DNA of 64,000 bases from Streptomyces sp. KMM 9044 (GCF_024701375.2 NZ_CP113910.1:496001-560000), one strand, 5' to 3'. Shown: positions 1-9,285, counted from the first letter of the stretch. Notes: generated by a model not told the origin, from the sequence alone. Translations and numbers: made by a program.

Positions 1-1
1 C

Positions 2-1048
2 GAGATCACCCAGGTGGTCTCGGCGATGGCGCGGTTCCAGAAGACCGCCGCCGTCAAGCGCTTCCTGATGATCGGGGACAGCAAACTGGTCTCCTACGAC
101 AACCTCACCGCGCTGTCCGGCGCGCAGGTCGAGTTCATCGCACCGCTCGCGGCCTCGGCCACCGACACGGCGGTGTTCGCCGCCCTCGACCCCGCCACCG
201 CGGAGCGAGTCGACTACGTCCCGGTGCGGGTGGCCGACCGCCCCACCATGGACCGCCCCGACTACCGGGTCCTGGAAGACACCCACACCCTGACCGGCAA
301 ACGCAGAAGCGACCCGCCGATCACCGTGCGCCGCATCCTGGTCCACAGCGCCGGCAACGCCCTCGCGCAGGCCAAGGCCCGCGACAAACGCCTTTCCAAG
401 GCCCGTGAAGACCTGGACAAGCTCGCGCGGCTGGCCGGCAGTCGCTACTACCCGACCCGCGACAAGGTCTCCGCGAAGATCGGGGTGATCGCCGCCAAGC
501 GGCGCGTCACCGACTGCCTGCGCACCCACATCACCGACGGCCCCGACGGGAAACCCGCCCTCACCTGGCACTTCGACCAGGACGTGCTCGACATCCAGGC
601 CAACGCCGACGGCTGGTACGCACTGATCACCAACCAGGACCCCATCAAAGCCGACGCCGCCGCGGTGTTCCTGGCCTACAAGGGCCAGCCCCAGGTCGAG
701 CGCCGCTACAGCGAACTCAAGGGCCCCCTGGCCGTCGCGCCGCTCTTCCTCCACGACAACAAACGCATCGCCGCACTGCTGCACGTACTCATGCTCGCCC
801 TGCTGGTCTACAGCCTGATCGAACGACAGGTACGCCGAGCCCTGGAACGCGATGGCAGCCCGGACGGCAGGATGACCGGCCTCTACCCGGACAACCGCCG
901 CGAACGCCCCACCGCCCGCATGATCTTCTACCACCTCGGTGAACTCGACCTGGCCACCAGCCCCGGCAACTGCACGCCCCAAGTACTCCACATCACCCGC
1001 GGCGTGCAGCTGCACCTCCTCGACCTGCTGGAAATCAACCTGTCCTGA
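2..1048 (+). CDS. IS1634-type transposase, C-terminal part (5' end outside window)
   Basis: The reading frame is open to the left edge, so this is the C-terminal ~348 residues of a longer DDE transposase. The tail shows the pattern of the IS1634/IS4 superfamily: a KGQPQVERRYSELKGP block (the region with the last catalytic acid, within YSELK), followed by a hydrophobic helix ending in LLVYSLIERQVRRAL. It would cut and join IS ends. An 8-bp inverted repeat follows the stop (1067-1088). Whether the element is complete cannot be judged, because the left end is missing and no clear terminal inverted repeat is visible on the right. Confidence 0.85.
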   Translation, partial: EITQVVSAMARFQKTAAVKRFLMIGDSKLVSYDNLTALSGAQVEFIAPLAASATDTAVFAALDPATAERVDYVPVRVADRPTMDRPDYRVLEDTHTLTGKRRSDPPITVRRILVHSAGNALAQAKARDKRLSKAREDLDKLARLAGSRYYPTRDKVSAKIGVIAAKRRVTDCLRTHITDGPDGKPALTWHFDQDVLDIQANADGWYALITNQDPIKADAAAVFLAYKGQPQVERRYSELKGPLAVAPLFLHDNKRIAALLHVLMLALLVYSLIERQVRRALERDGSPDGRMTGLYPDNRRERPTARMIFYHLGELDLATSPGNCTPQVLHITRGVQLHLLDLLEINLS

Positions 1049-1066
1049 CCAGCGCCAGCCCGACAG

Positions 1067-1088
1067 ACGTCACTCAGACCAGTGACGT
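1067..1088. terminator. Short hairpin after the transposase
   Basis: ACGTCACT and AGTGACGT form a perfect 8-bp stem around a 6-base loop, 19 bases past the transposase stop. It could be a weak terminator or part of the IS right end. No U-tract follows. Confidence 0.35.
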
Positions 1089-1225
1089 GCGGAGGATGGG
1101 GCTAGACCGGCACGGCCGGTTCCGGGAGTCCGGCGGCCAGGTGGTCGAACACCGTCCGGAAGACGGCACGCGGGGTGCCGGACGCGCCTACGGGTTCCGT
1201 GCGGTCCGTACGACGGTTCATCCGT

Positions 1226-1861
1226 TCATCCGGGCGTCGTCCAGCGGGGTGCCGTCTCGGCCCAGGCCCTCTCCCATGCGGCGAGGTTGCGGCGCCGCAC
1301 GGCATGGCGGGCCGCGGCGTGGGCGGCGACGCCGGTGAGGGCGGTTCCGACGGCGGCGAGAAGGGCCCAGCCCATGCTGCGGCTGCGGATCTGCTCACGC
1401 GTCAGCGGCGGTTCGGTCACCTGGCCTGCGGCGGTCGTCCAGATGCGCACCCGGCTGTCGGCGGACAGGCCGGGTGGGACCTCGGCCCGGGTGATGGCGG
1501 TACGCCCGTCAGGAGTGGTGAAGCGGACCTCGGCGAGGTAGCGGGCGAGCTTCGCCTCGTCGGATCCGGGCTCCGGGTGGCGGGGTACGTCCTCGGTGAG
1601 GGTCGCGTCCGTCTCGTGCCGGGTCAAGGACTGGTGGCGGGCCGTGTCCCCGTAGTGGCGGTGGGCGAGATCCGCGGCGGCGACGCCGGCCACGGGCGCC
1701 ACGGCCGGCACGGCGAGCAGCAGTCCGAGGCCGATCCATGCCTGGAGAACGTCGGTCGGGCGGCGCAGGGGGTTGGGCCGCCGACGCCACCGCCGGGGAG
1801 TCGGCGGCGGGCCGAGACGGGGGCCCGGGGGCGGCTGTGCGGGAGGAAGGGGGCCCGCCAC
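1226..1861 (-). CDS. Rv1733c-like two-pass membrane protein
   Basis: The product is 211 residues. The start is the GTG at 1861, chosen because AAGGAG lies 7 bases upstream; the frame stays open further up but has low-complexity Pro/Arg composition. A Pro/Arg-rich N-terminus is followed by a membrane segment (about residues 40-65, AWIGLGLLLAVPAVAPVAG), an outside domain with a TPDGRTA stretch, and a second membrane segment near residues 160-185, then a basic tail. This topology matches the actinobacterial Rv1733c family, which in mycobacteria belongs to the dormancy regulon. Function is unknown. Its neighbours (DksA-like proteins, NarL-type two-component system) fit a stress or dormancy setting. 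Confidence 0.75.
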   Translation of the reverse strand: MAGPLPPAQPPPGPRLGPPPTPRRWRRRPNPLRRPTDVLQAWIGLGLLLAVPAVAPVAGVAAADLAHRHYGDTARHQSLTRHETDATLTEDVPRHPEPGSDEAKLARYLAEVRFTTPDGRTAITRAEVPPGLSADSRVRIWTTAAGQVTEPPLTREQIRSRSMGWALLAAVGTALTGVAAHAAARHAVRRRNLAAWERAWAETAPRWTTPG

Positions 1862-2255
1862 GGTATGACTCCTTCGGGGTGGGTGGGCAGGTGGGTGGTG
1901 TCGGGGCGCGGGATGCCGTCGTCCAGGCCGCCGTGGGACGGTTCGGGTGCACGGGTCACCGCCGCCCGGCGGGGCGGTGCCGGGCGGCGGGGCGGTGCCG
2001 GGCGGCGGTGACGGTGCCCTCCGCGCGGCACCGCCCCGGTGAGGTGCGCCCCCGGGGCGCCCCGTCGGGAGCGGTCCGGCGGGGTGGGTGTCCGCGGCGG
2101 GGGCGGCCACCGCCCGCGCGCCCGGGACGGTGGGTGCAGCGCGCGGGCGGAGCATTCCGGCGGCCGTGCGGGTCACCCCCGTACGTGCCGCGTATGCGCG
2201 TGCCGCGTGCGCGCGTGCTCCGGCCGGTCGTCCGGCGGCCGGTGGTGTGCCGTGG
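1862..2255. other. Gap without a convincing gene; 18-bp tandem repeat
   Basis: About 390 bases of very GC-rich DNA upstream of the Rv1733c-like gene. It contains a tandem duplication of roughly 18 bases (GGGGCGGTGCCGGGCGGC, near 1974-2010) and the ribosome-binding site of the gene to its left. Open frames here are all Pro/Arg/Gly-rich and lack initiation signals. Confidence 0.5.
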
Positions 2256-2639
2256 TCATCGCACGGCCTCCCGCACCTGCTGGCAGCGGGCGCAGTAGCG
2301 GGCCTGCGGGACGATCAGCAGCCGGTCGCGTTCGACGGGACCGCGGCACAGGTGGCAGACGCCGTAGTCACCGGTGTCCATGCGGGTGAGCGCCGCCTCG
2401 ACGTCGGCGAGCACCATGCGGGCGGACGCGGCGAGCCTGACCTGGACCTCGATCTGTCCGGCGACCTGCGGTACACCCGGGCTGCCGGGCCCGCCGGGGA
2501 GCACCCCGGCGTCGACGGCGAACTGCCGCAGCTGGTCCCGGCGGAACAGTTGTTGCTCGCGCAGGCTCGCACGCAACGCCCCGAGGTCCTCGGATGTGCG
2601 GACCTCGTCGTGCTCGTCGATCGTCTGGTGGGTCACCAC
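2256..2639 (-). CDS. DksA/TraR-type C4 zinc-finger protein
   Basis: The product is 127 residues with a GTG start behind GGGGG. The C-terminus holds a four-cysteine zinc finger, CHLC then CARC, in the spacing of the DksA/TraR family. The segment before it (ARMVLADVEAALTRMDTGDYGVC) is the usual helix leading into the finger. DksA proteins bind in the RNA polymerase secondary channel and alter promoter response. Here the coiled-coil is short, so the exact role is uncertain. A second paralogue lies 70 bases upstream on the same strand, so the two may be co-transcribed. Confidence 0.85.
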   Translation of the reverse strand: MVTHQTIDEHDEVRTSEDLGALRASLREQQLFRRDQLRQFAVDAGVLPGGPGSPGVPQVAGQIEVQVRLAASARMVLADVEAALTRMDTGDYGVCHLCRGPVERDRLLIVPQARYCARCQQVREAVR

Positions 2640-2708
2640 TTCACCCCCTTGGGCAGAGCGGGAGAGGATTACGGGCGGGGCCGGGTGCGGATACGGGGCC
2701 GGACGGGG

Positions 2709-3035
2709 TCAGGCCGCACGGCTCTGGCACGAGACGCAGTACCGGGTGTGCGGCAGGATCTCGAGCCGCTCCGCCGGGACGGGTTTGTCGCAGCCCAGAC
2801 AGGTGCCGTAGCTGCCGTCCGCGACGCGGGCGAAGGCCTCGTCGATCTCCTTCAGGACACGCCTGATGGAGTCCTGCTGGTTGGCCAGCAGGTGATCGTC
2901 GGAGCCCTGTCCGGTGTCGTCGAGCGCCTTGAGCTGCGCCACCCGTGTGGTGCGCGCGTGTTCGAGGCGCTGCCTGATCTGGTCCACTGCGGGGTGGTCG
3001 GCAGGCGATTCGGTGAGGGGCAGGTCGAGCGACAC
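2709..3035 (-). CDS. DksA/TraR-type C4 zinc-finger protein, second copy
   Basis: The product is 108 residues. The GTG at 3035 is preferred because AGAGGAG sits 7 bases before it; the frame extends further but without signals. The central part is a helical hairpin with an acidic DDTGQGSDDHL stretch. The C-terminal finger is CLGC then CVSC, spaced like its neighbour. The acidic turn at the hairpin tip is reminiscent of the DxxDxA tip of DksA, though not identical. It is transcribed away from the histidine kinase, with a 283-base intergenic region that contains the palindrome CCCATTGGG (3106-3114), a possible operator. Confidence 0.87.
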   Translation of the reverse strand: MSLDLPLTESPADHPAVDQIRQRLEHARTTRVAQLKALDDTGQGSDDHLLANQQDSIRRVLKEIDEAFARVADGSYGTCLGCDKPVPAERLEILPHTRYCVSCQSRAA

Positions 3036-3318
3036 GGAGAGTCTCCTCTGGTGACGGATGGTGGATCTGGCCGATCCATCACCCTCGCCGCTTCCCCGCC
3101 CGGAACCCATTGGGCGCGGTACCCATCTGCGCCGGGTCCGAGGGCCCACTCCGGACGGCGTGGGCCCGCCGGGCGGGCCGAAATGGGTCACGGAGCCCAT
3201 CGACCGGAGTCCGCCGGCTCGTGCACTCTGTCCGTTTCGCTGTTCGCCGGGATCAGGGACCGCTGCCGCACCGGGCGCCGCGGTGCCCGACAGTAGAGGC
3301 AGACGAAAGAGGAAAGGC

Positions 3319-4281
3319 GTGACCTCCGTGTCCCTGTACTGGCGGATCTTCGGACTCAACGCGGTGGTGCTGGGCGCGGCCACCTCGTTGCTGCTGTGGG
3401 CTCCGGTGACCGTCTCCGTGCCGGTACTGCTGACCGAGGCGGTGATCCTGGTGGGCGGCATGGGCGTGATGCTCGTCGCCAACGCGGCCCTGCTGCGGAT
3501 CGGGCTCGCCCCGCTGGACCGGGTGACCCGGCTGATGGCAACCGTCGACCTGTTGCGGCCCGGTCAGCGGCTTCCGGTGCGCGGCGGTGGGGAGGTCGCC
3601 GAGCTGGTCAGTACGTTCAACGCCATGCTGGAGCGGTTGGAGAAGGAGCGCGCCGCGAGCAGCGCCCGTGCCCTGCTCGCCCAGGAGGCGGAGCGGCGCC
3701 GGATCGCCGCCGAGCTGCACGACGAGGTCGGGCAGAGCATGACCGCCATCCTGCTGGCCCTGAAGCAGGTCGCCGACGAGGCGCCCGCTCCGCTGCGCGG
3801 CGAGATCCAGCAGGTGCGGGAGATCACCCGGGAGAGTCTGGACGAGGTCCGACGGCTGGTGCGCCGGCTGCGTCCGGGCGTACTGGACGATCTCGGTCTG
3901 GTCAGTGCCGTCACCTCGCTCGCCACCGAGTTCGCCACGCACACCGGGCTGCGGGTACAGCGCCGTTTCGACGCCGACCTGCCCACGCTGGACAACGGTA
4001 CGGAGCTGGTGATCTACCGTGTGGCACAGGAGAGTCTGACCAATGTCGCCCGGCATGCCGAGGCGCGCTCCGCCACGGTGAGCCTGTACCGGGACGACGA
4101 CCAGGTCGTCCTCGAGGTCACCGACGACGGCCGTGGGATCGGTGTCGCCCACGAGGGGGCGGGCCTGCGCGGTATGCGTGAACGGGCCCTGCTCATCGGG
4201 GCGACACTGGACATCACTCCCGTCACCCGGACCGGTACCCGGATCCGGCTGGCCGTGCCCGTCGTCAGGAAGCAGCCATGA
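3319..4281 (+). CDS. NarL-type sensor histidine kinase
   Basis: The product is 320 residues from a GTG preceded by AGAGGAAAGG. Two N-terminal membrane segments (about 10-30 and 36-58) are followed by a HAMP-like linker (FNAMLERLEKER), a HisKA_3 dimerisation domain with the phosphoacceptor H134 in ELHDEVGQS, and a HATPase_c domain (N-box YRVAQESLTNVARHA, G-box DDGRGIG). It lacks a large extracellular domain, so the signal is probably sensed in the membrane. The stop overlaps the response-regulator start as ATGA, so the two are translationally coupled partners. Confidence 0.93.
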   Translation: MTSVSLYWRIFGLNAVVLGAATSLLLWAPVTVSVPVLLTEAVILVGGMGVMLVANAALLRIGLAPLDRVTRLMATVDLLRPGQRLPVRGGGEVAELVSTFNAMLERLEKERAASSARALLAQEAERRRIAAELHDEVGQSMTAILLALKQVADEAPAPLRGEIQQVREITRESLDEVRRLVRRLRPGVLDDLGLVSAVTSLATEFATHTGLRVQRRFDADLPTLDNGTELVIYRVAQESLTNVARHAEARSATVSLYRDDDQVVLEVTDDGRGIGVAHEGAGLRGMRERALLIGATLDITPVTRTGTRIRLAVPVVRKQP

Positions 4282-4943
4282 ACCACCAGGCCTCACCGAC
4301 CACGATCCGGATCCTGCTCGCCGACGACCACGCCCTGGTGCGCCGCGGCGTCCGGCTGATCCTCGACCGGGAGCCGGACCTGGAGGTCGTCGCCGAGGCC
4401 GGTGACGGTGCGGAGGCGGTCGCCATGGCCCGCGCCCGGGAGATCGACCTGGCGGTGCTGGACATCGCCATGCCCCGGATGACCGGTCTGCAGGCCGCCC
4501 GGGAGCTGTCCGCACTGAAGCCGGGCCTGCGCATCCTGATGCTGACGATGCACGACAACGAGCAGTACCTGTTCCAGGCGCTCAAGGCCGGGGCCGGCGG
4601 GTACGTCCTGAAGTCGGTCGCCGACCGTGATCTGGTCGCCGCCTGCCGGGCCGCGATGCGTGACGAGCCCTTCCTCTACCCGGGGGCCGTCACCGCCCTG
4701 ATCCGCAACTACCTCGACCGGGTCCAGCACGGCGAGGAGGCACCCCAGCTGCTGACGCCGCGCGAGGAGGAGGTGCTCAAGCTGGTCGCCGAGGGACACT
4801 CGTCGAAGGAGATCGCCGGACTGCTCTTCATCAGCATCAAGACCGTGCAGCGGCACCGCGAGAACCTGCTGAACAAGCTGGGGCTGCGGGACCGCCTGGA
4901 TCTGACCCGGTACGCCATCCGCGCGGGGCTCGTCGAGCCTTGA
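4278..4943 (+). CDS. NarL/LuxR-family response regulator
   Basis: The product is 221 residues. The receiver domain covers about 1-125, with D16/D17, phosphoacceptor D62 (VLDIAMP) and K112. A LuxR helix-turn-helix follows from about 155 (LTPREEEVLKLVAEGHSSKEIAGLLFIS), ending in HRENLLNKLGLRDR. It should bind DNA as a dimer once phosphorylated by the kinase that overlaps it. Likely targets are nearby (Rv1733c-like, DksA-like, downstream secDF), but no repeated operator was demonstrated. Confidence 0.94.
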   Translation: MNHQASPTTIRILLADDHALVRRGVRLILDREPDLEVVAEAGDGAEAVAMARAREIDLAVLDIAMPRMTGLQAARELSALKPGLRILMLTMHDNEQYLFQALKAGAGGYVLKSVADRDLVAACRAAMRDEPFLYPGAVTALIRNYLDRVQHGEEAPQLLTPREEEVLKLVAEGHSSKEIAGLLFISIKTVQRHRENLLNKLGLRDRLDLTRYAIRAGLVEP

Positions 4944-5422
4944 ACGCCACCCCGCCGGGACGTGCCGCCCGCACCGCCCGCCCTCCGCTCCGCGCCGTCG
5001 CGGTCCTCGCCGCCCTGGCCTGCGTCCTCCTGGCCCTGGGGTTCGGCCTCACCGACGCCCCGCGGGCCGTCCGCGCGGCGCAGTCACCGGCCCACGACGC
5101 CCCGGCGGCTCCCGGTGCCCCGGCGCCCGACGGGCCGGGGCCGTCCGTTCCGGATCCCTCCGCCGCGCCGGGAGCGGGCTCGTCCGACGCACGTCCGCAG
5201 ACCGACGGCGGCTGCACCGTCCGTACGGTCCCTCTCAGGCCGCAGCGCGACGCCGGGGAGCGCACGGTGCCGGCGGGCCATCTGCTCTTCACCCCCGCGC
5301 ACACCCCCCGCATCCCGCCGCGGCCGGCCCGCCCCGCCCCGGCGGCCGGCCACGCACCGCCCGCCGCCGCGCACACGCCGGCCGACCTCGGCCGGGCGCC
5401 GCCCGGCCCGTCCAGCACATGA
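4940..5422 (+). CDS. Hypothetical secreted or membrane-anchored Pro/Ala-rich protein
   Basis: The product is 160 residues from a TTG that overlaps the regulator stop (TTGA). One hydrophobic segment (about residues 18-38, AVAVLAALACVLLALGFGL) looks like a signal anchor, followed by a low-complexity Ala/Pro region with a single CTVRTVPLRP patch. No family was recognised. The close coupling to the two-component pair supports real translation, while the composition alone would not. Confidence 0.55.
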   Translation: MNATPPGRAARTARPPLRAVAVLAALACVLLALGFGLTDAPRAVRAAQSPAHDAPAAPGAPAPDGPGPSVPDPSAAPGAGSSDARPQTDGGCTVRTVPLRPQRDAGERTVPAGHLLFTPAHTPRIPPRPARPAPAAGHAPPAAAHTPADLGRAPPGPSST

Positions 5423-5488
5423 GAGTCCCGTTCCTCTTCCTCTCTGCCGCGTGCCCGACCGGCCGCGGTGCGACTGCTGGAGTCATCC

Positions 5489-7840
5489 GTGAAAAATTCC
5501 GCCCGTATCCGGGCGTTGTTCGCACTCGTCGTGATCGCCGTGTCCGTCTACATCGCCGTGACGGTCCCCGTCCGCCTGGGACTCGACCTGCGCGGCGGTA
5601 CCCAGATCGTGCTGGAGACCCGCTCCACCGAAACCCTCGAGGCCGACGGTGAGGCGACCGACCGCACGCTCGAGGTCCTGCGCGGCCGGATCGACGCGCT
5701 CGGCGTCGCCGAACCCACCATCGTCCGCTCCGGTGACAACCGGATCATCGTCGAGCTGCCCGGTGTGCAGGACCCCCGGCAGGCCGCCGAGGTGCTGGGC
5801 CGTACCGCGCAGCTCACCGTCCACCCGGTACTCGGACCCGGTACCGGGTCCGACCCCGACGATCCGCTGCCGAAGGGCGAACGCGTCCTGTCCGACGAGG
5901 CCGGGGAGCGGCTCCGCCTGGCCCCCGCCGCGCTCACAGGCGAGGACGTGGAGGGCGCCGAGGCCGCCTTCGACCAGCAGGGCGCCGCCGGCTGGCTGGT
6001 CACCGTGGACTTCAAGGACGACCGGGGCTGGGCGAAGCTGACCGGCGAGGCGGCCTGCCACCCGGCGGGCGATCCGCAGCGCCGGGTCGCGATCGTGCTG
6101 GACGACAAGATCATTTCTTCGCCGCAGGTCGATCCCTCCGTGGCCTGCGGTGCCGGTATCACCGGGGGATCCACCCAGATCACCGGTTCGTTCACCAGCG
6201 ACGAGTCCCGCGAGCTCGCCCTGCTCATCAGCGGCGGCGCCCTCCCGGTGCCGGTCGAGACAGTCGAGCAGCGGACCGTGGGACCGACGCTGGGTGCCGA
6301 GGCCATCGAGTCGAGCGCCTGGGCGGCCGTCGTCGGCACCGCCCTGACCGCGCTGTTCATCATCGTCGTCTACCGGCTGATGGGGCTCCTGGCCACCCTG
6401 GCTCTGGTCTGCTACGGGGTGATCTCCTATGCAGCCCTCGCGGCCCTCGGCGCGACGCTGACCCTGCCGGGTCTGGCCGGCTTCGTCCTGGCGATCGGTA
6501 TGGCCGTCGACGCCAACGTGCTGGTCTTCGAACGAGCGCGCGAGGAGTACGGCCATCGCGGCCGACCCAGCAGCCGCTCGGCGCTGACCGCCGGTTTCAG
6601 GGGCGCGTTCAGCGCGATCGCCGACTCCAACATCACCACGCTCATCGCGGCGGTGCTGCTGTTCCTGCTCGCCTCCGGCCCGGTGAAGGGCTTCGGCGTC
6701 ACCCTGGCCATCGGTGTCGTCGCCTCCATGATCAGCGCGCTGGTGATCACCCGGGTGTTCGCCGAGTTCGCCGTGGCGCGCCGGTGGGTGCACCGCCGGC
6801 CGGAGGTCACCGGGCTGGCCTCCCTCGGCCGGGTCCGCAAGTACCTCATCCGCCGTGACCCGCAGCTGATGCGCCGCCCGCGCCGCTGGCTGACGGTGTC
6901 CGTCCTCGTACTCGTCGTCACCGGCTCGGGCATCCTGGTGCGCGGGCTGAACTTCGGTGTGGAGTTCACCGGCGGCCGCCTGATCGAGTACTCGACCAGC
7001 GGCACGGTCGACCCGGACCGGGCTCGGGCGGCCCTGGCCGACGCCGGTTTCCCGCAGGCCGTCGTGCAGTCCTCCGGGGACAACCGGCTGACCGTGCGCA
7101 CCGAGGAGCTGAGCAACGCCGAGGCGGTCGAGGTCGCCGAGGCCGTCGGCGAGGTCGGCGGCGGGGCGGAGAAGGTCCGCGACGAGCTGATCGGTCCGAG
7201 CCTCGGGGACGAACTGCGCCGCAACGCGCTGATCGCGCTGGGCCTGGCCCTCGGCGCCCAGCTGGTGTACCTCGCTGTCCGGTTCCGCTGGATGTTCGGT
7301 ACGGCCGCGGTCGGCACCCTGGCGCACGACGTGGTGATCCTCACCGGCATCTTCGCCTGGTTGGGCAAGCCGGTCGACGGGGTGTTCCTGGCCGCGCTGC
7401 TCACCGTGATCGGTTACTCGGTGAACGACTCCGTGGTGGTCTTCGACCGCGTCCGGGAACTGTGGGCCAAGAACCCCGGGGCTCCGCTGGCCTCGTCCAC
7501 CAACCGGGCGATCCTGCAGACGCTGCCCCGTACGGTCAACACCGGTATCGGTGTGATCTTCATCCTGACCGCGCTGGCGGTGCTCGGCGGTGACTCGCTC
7601 ACCGACTTCGCGCTCGCGCTGCTGATCGGCATCGGGGTGGGCACGTACTCGTCGGTGCTGACCGCCTCACCGCTCGCCATCGAACTCGACGCGTACAGCG
7701 CGGGGCATGGCGGCGGCGGGCGTGGGGGCGCCGGCCGCAGTCATGGCCGGGGCAGTCGTGGCCGTGGCGGTTCGAAGAGCGGGAAGCCCGGAGACGGGGA
7801 GAGTTCCGTGCGGAGCGGGGCGGACCCCCGCGAGGAGTGA
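5489..7840 (+). CDS. secDF: Fused SecD-SecF protein-export membrane protein
   Basis: The product is 783 residues from the GTG at 5489, which has CTGGAG 6 bases upstream; a GTG at 5468 is also in frame but has no such site. The SecD half (about 1-430) has the DLRGGTQIVLE motif, the P1 domain and the membrane block with GMAVDANVLVFER. The SecF half (about 460-760) has the NFGVEFTGG motif and the VNDSVVVFDR membrane motif. SecDF uses the proton gradient to help preproteins leave the Sec channel. Streptomyces normally also has separate secD and secF beside ruvB/relA, so this fused copy is probably an accessory one. The C-terminus is Gly/Arg/Ser-rich. Confidence 0.95.
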   Translation: MKNSARIRALFALVVIAVSVYIAVTVPVRLGLDLRGGTQIVLETRSTETLEADGEATDRTLEVLRGRIDALGVAEPTIVRSGDNRIIVELPGVQDPRQAAEVLGRTAQLTVHPVLGPGTGSDPDDPLPKGERVLSDEAGERLRLAPAALTGEDVEGAEAAFDQQGAAGWLVTVDFKDDRGWAKLTGEAACHPAGDPQRRVAIVLDDKIISSPQVDPSVACGAGITGGSTQITGSFTSDESRELALLISGGALPVPVETVEQRTVGPTLGAEAIESSAWAAVVGTALTALFIIVVYRLMGLLATLALVCYGVISYAALAALGATLTLPGLAGFVLAIGMAVDANVLVFERAREEYGHRGRPSSRSALTAGFRGAFSAIADSNITTLIAAVLLFLLASGPVKGFGVTLAIGVVASMISALVITRVFAEFAVARRWVHRRPEVTGLASLGRVRKYLIRRDPQLMRRPRRWLTVSVLVLVVTGSGILVRGLNFGVEFTGGRLIEYSTSGTVDPDRARAALADAGFPQAVVQSSGDNRLTVRTEELSNAEAVEVAEAVGEVGGGAEKVRDELIGPSLGDELRRNALIALGLALGAQLVYLAVRFRWMFGTAAVGTLAHDVVILTGIFAWLGKPVDGVFLAALLTVIGYSVNDSVVVFDRVRELWAKNPGAPLASSTNRAILQTLPRTVNTGIGVIFILTALAVLGGDSLTDFALALLIGIGVGTYSSVLTASPLAIELDAYSAGHGGGGRGGAGRSHGRGSRGRGGSKSGKPGDGESSVRSGADPREE

Positions 7841-7981
7841 CGCGGGACGGCCCTCCGCAGGAAACCGCAGGCGGCCGTAGGCAGCCGGGCGCCGTCGCCG
7901 GCCCCGGACCCGGACCCGGCGCTCACGCGTACGCCCCACGGGGGGGGCGTCGGGTTTCAGGTCCTGGACGCGGGACGGGCC

Positions 7982-8788
7982 CTACACCGCCCCCGCCGCG
8001 CTCCACTCCTGGTCCGCGGGCCGGCGGGCGCGCAGCGCGAACTCCTCCGGCTCCTCCGACTCCTCCCCCGGGCGGCCGAAGAGCTTGACGAGGGTGGCGC
8101 CGGGCGCGGAGAAGTGCTCGGTCATCCGGGTGCCCGTGGCCGCGTCCAGGGCGGCGGCCTCGCGTTGCATCCTGGCCGTGCGGCGGCCCATGCGCCGGGC
8201 GGGGACGACGGACGCCGGCAGCAGGAGCAGGGCGAGCAGGGTGATCCGCCAGGACAGGGTGAGCATCACCACCAGGGCGAGCACCAGCGTCACCACGTTG
8301 CCGACCACGGTGGACAGGGTGTTGCTGAAGGCCCGCTGGGCGCCGATCACATCGTTGTTGAGGCGGGAGACGAGCGCGCCCGTACGGATACGTGTGAAGA
8401 ACGCGACCGGCATCCGCTGCACATGGTCGAAGACGGCGGTCCGCAGATCGAGGACGAGTTCCTCCCCGAGGGACGCCGACAGTCTCCGGCCGCGGATGCC
8501 GAGCGCCGCCTCCACCACCGCGATCAGCGCGATGAGCAGGGCCAGCCGGACGACCGCGGCCGAGTCACCGCCGGTCACGCTGGTGTCGACGACGCGTCCG
8601 GCCGGTACGGGGGTGGCGACGGCGAGCGTCGCGGTCGCGGATCCGAGCAGGACGAAAAGGGCCGTGCGGCGGTGCGGGCGGGCGAACCCCGCGATGCGGC
8701 GCAGCGTCCGGCGCACCAGGGAGCGTTGTTCCTCCGCTGCGGTCATGACGCTGCGCAGCTGGGTCCAGGCTGTGGTCCCCATGCTCAT
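7982..8788 (-). pseudogene. Truncated ABC exporter: membrane domain only
   Basis: The 268 residues match the first half of an ABC multidrug exporter. There is a basic N-terminus, several membrane helices, and the RTGALVSRLNNDV and LFGRPGEE motifs that lead into the nucleotide-binding domain. The frame then stops at 7982. No Walker A, ABC signature or Walker B follows in any frame before secDF, so the ATPase half is deleted. A full family member would be about 600 residues. The gene starts with ATGAGCATG directly after a SoxR-like promoter, with no room for a ribosome-binding site, so the mRNA would be leaderless. Confidence 0.8.
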
Positions 8789-8795
8789 GCCGGAA

Positions 8796-8826
8796 AAGGT
8801 AGAACCTCAACCATTGTCGAGGTCAA
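8796..8826 (-). promoter_or_regulatory. SoxR/MerR-type promoter of the ABC exporter gene
   Basis: Read on the minus strand, TTGACC (8826-8821) and TACCTT (8801-8796) are separated by 19 bp. This over-long spacer is typical of MerR-family promoters. The spacer is filled by an inverted repeat, ACCTCAACCATTGTCGAGGT, close to the CCTCAAG-N-CTTGAGG type of SoxR site. The expected transcription start falls on or one base before the ATG at 8788. Confidence 0.7.
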
Positions 8827-8924
8827 GACCTGCCGCCCGCACGGGGTGGGCGCGGCCTGTCCGACCCGGGTGGCCGCCGCGTGCACCCGGCGGGGCGCGG
8901 TCCTCGAACGGCTGCCGACGGCGC

Positions 8925-9069
8925 GGCTGCCGGCCACCCGGTTCGCGGTGGGGGGGCGGCCGCGGTGGCCACGGCGGTGGTGCTGGCGTTCCGGGTCGCC
9001 ACGGTGTGGCTGCCGCTGCCGCCCGGAGCGCTGACGCTGGGCGCGCCGGTGCGGCCGAAGGCGATCTGA
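8925..9069 (+). pseudogene. Possible C-terminal fragment of a flippase-like (YbhN/UPF0104) membrane protein
   Basis: A short stretch encodes VLAFRVATVWLPLPPGALTL and stops at 9069. It resembles the last helix of lysylphosphatidylglycerol-synthase-like membrane proteins, which usually end in a YRLxTFWLPxxPGxLA pattern. No start, upstream helices or continuation were found, so it would be a remnant. The rest of the 8827-9285 interval shows no gene. Confidence 0.35.
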
Positions 9070-9285
9070 CCAGGGCCGCAGCAGGCCGCCCCGCGGCCAC
9101 GGCGCGGTACGAACTGCCCTTGTGGATACGGCAGGATGAGCGATTGCGCCGACCGCCGGCCGGCCCGGCACGGCACAACCCTCCCGGGCCCCACTCTCCC
9201 GGGCATCCCCGAACGCAAGCAGGTGACGAGACGTGACACGACATCACATACGGTCCACGGCAAGGTCGTTCGCCGGAGGTGAGCG

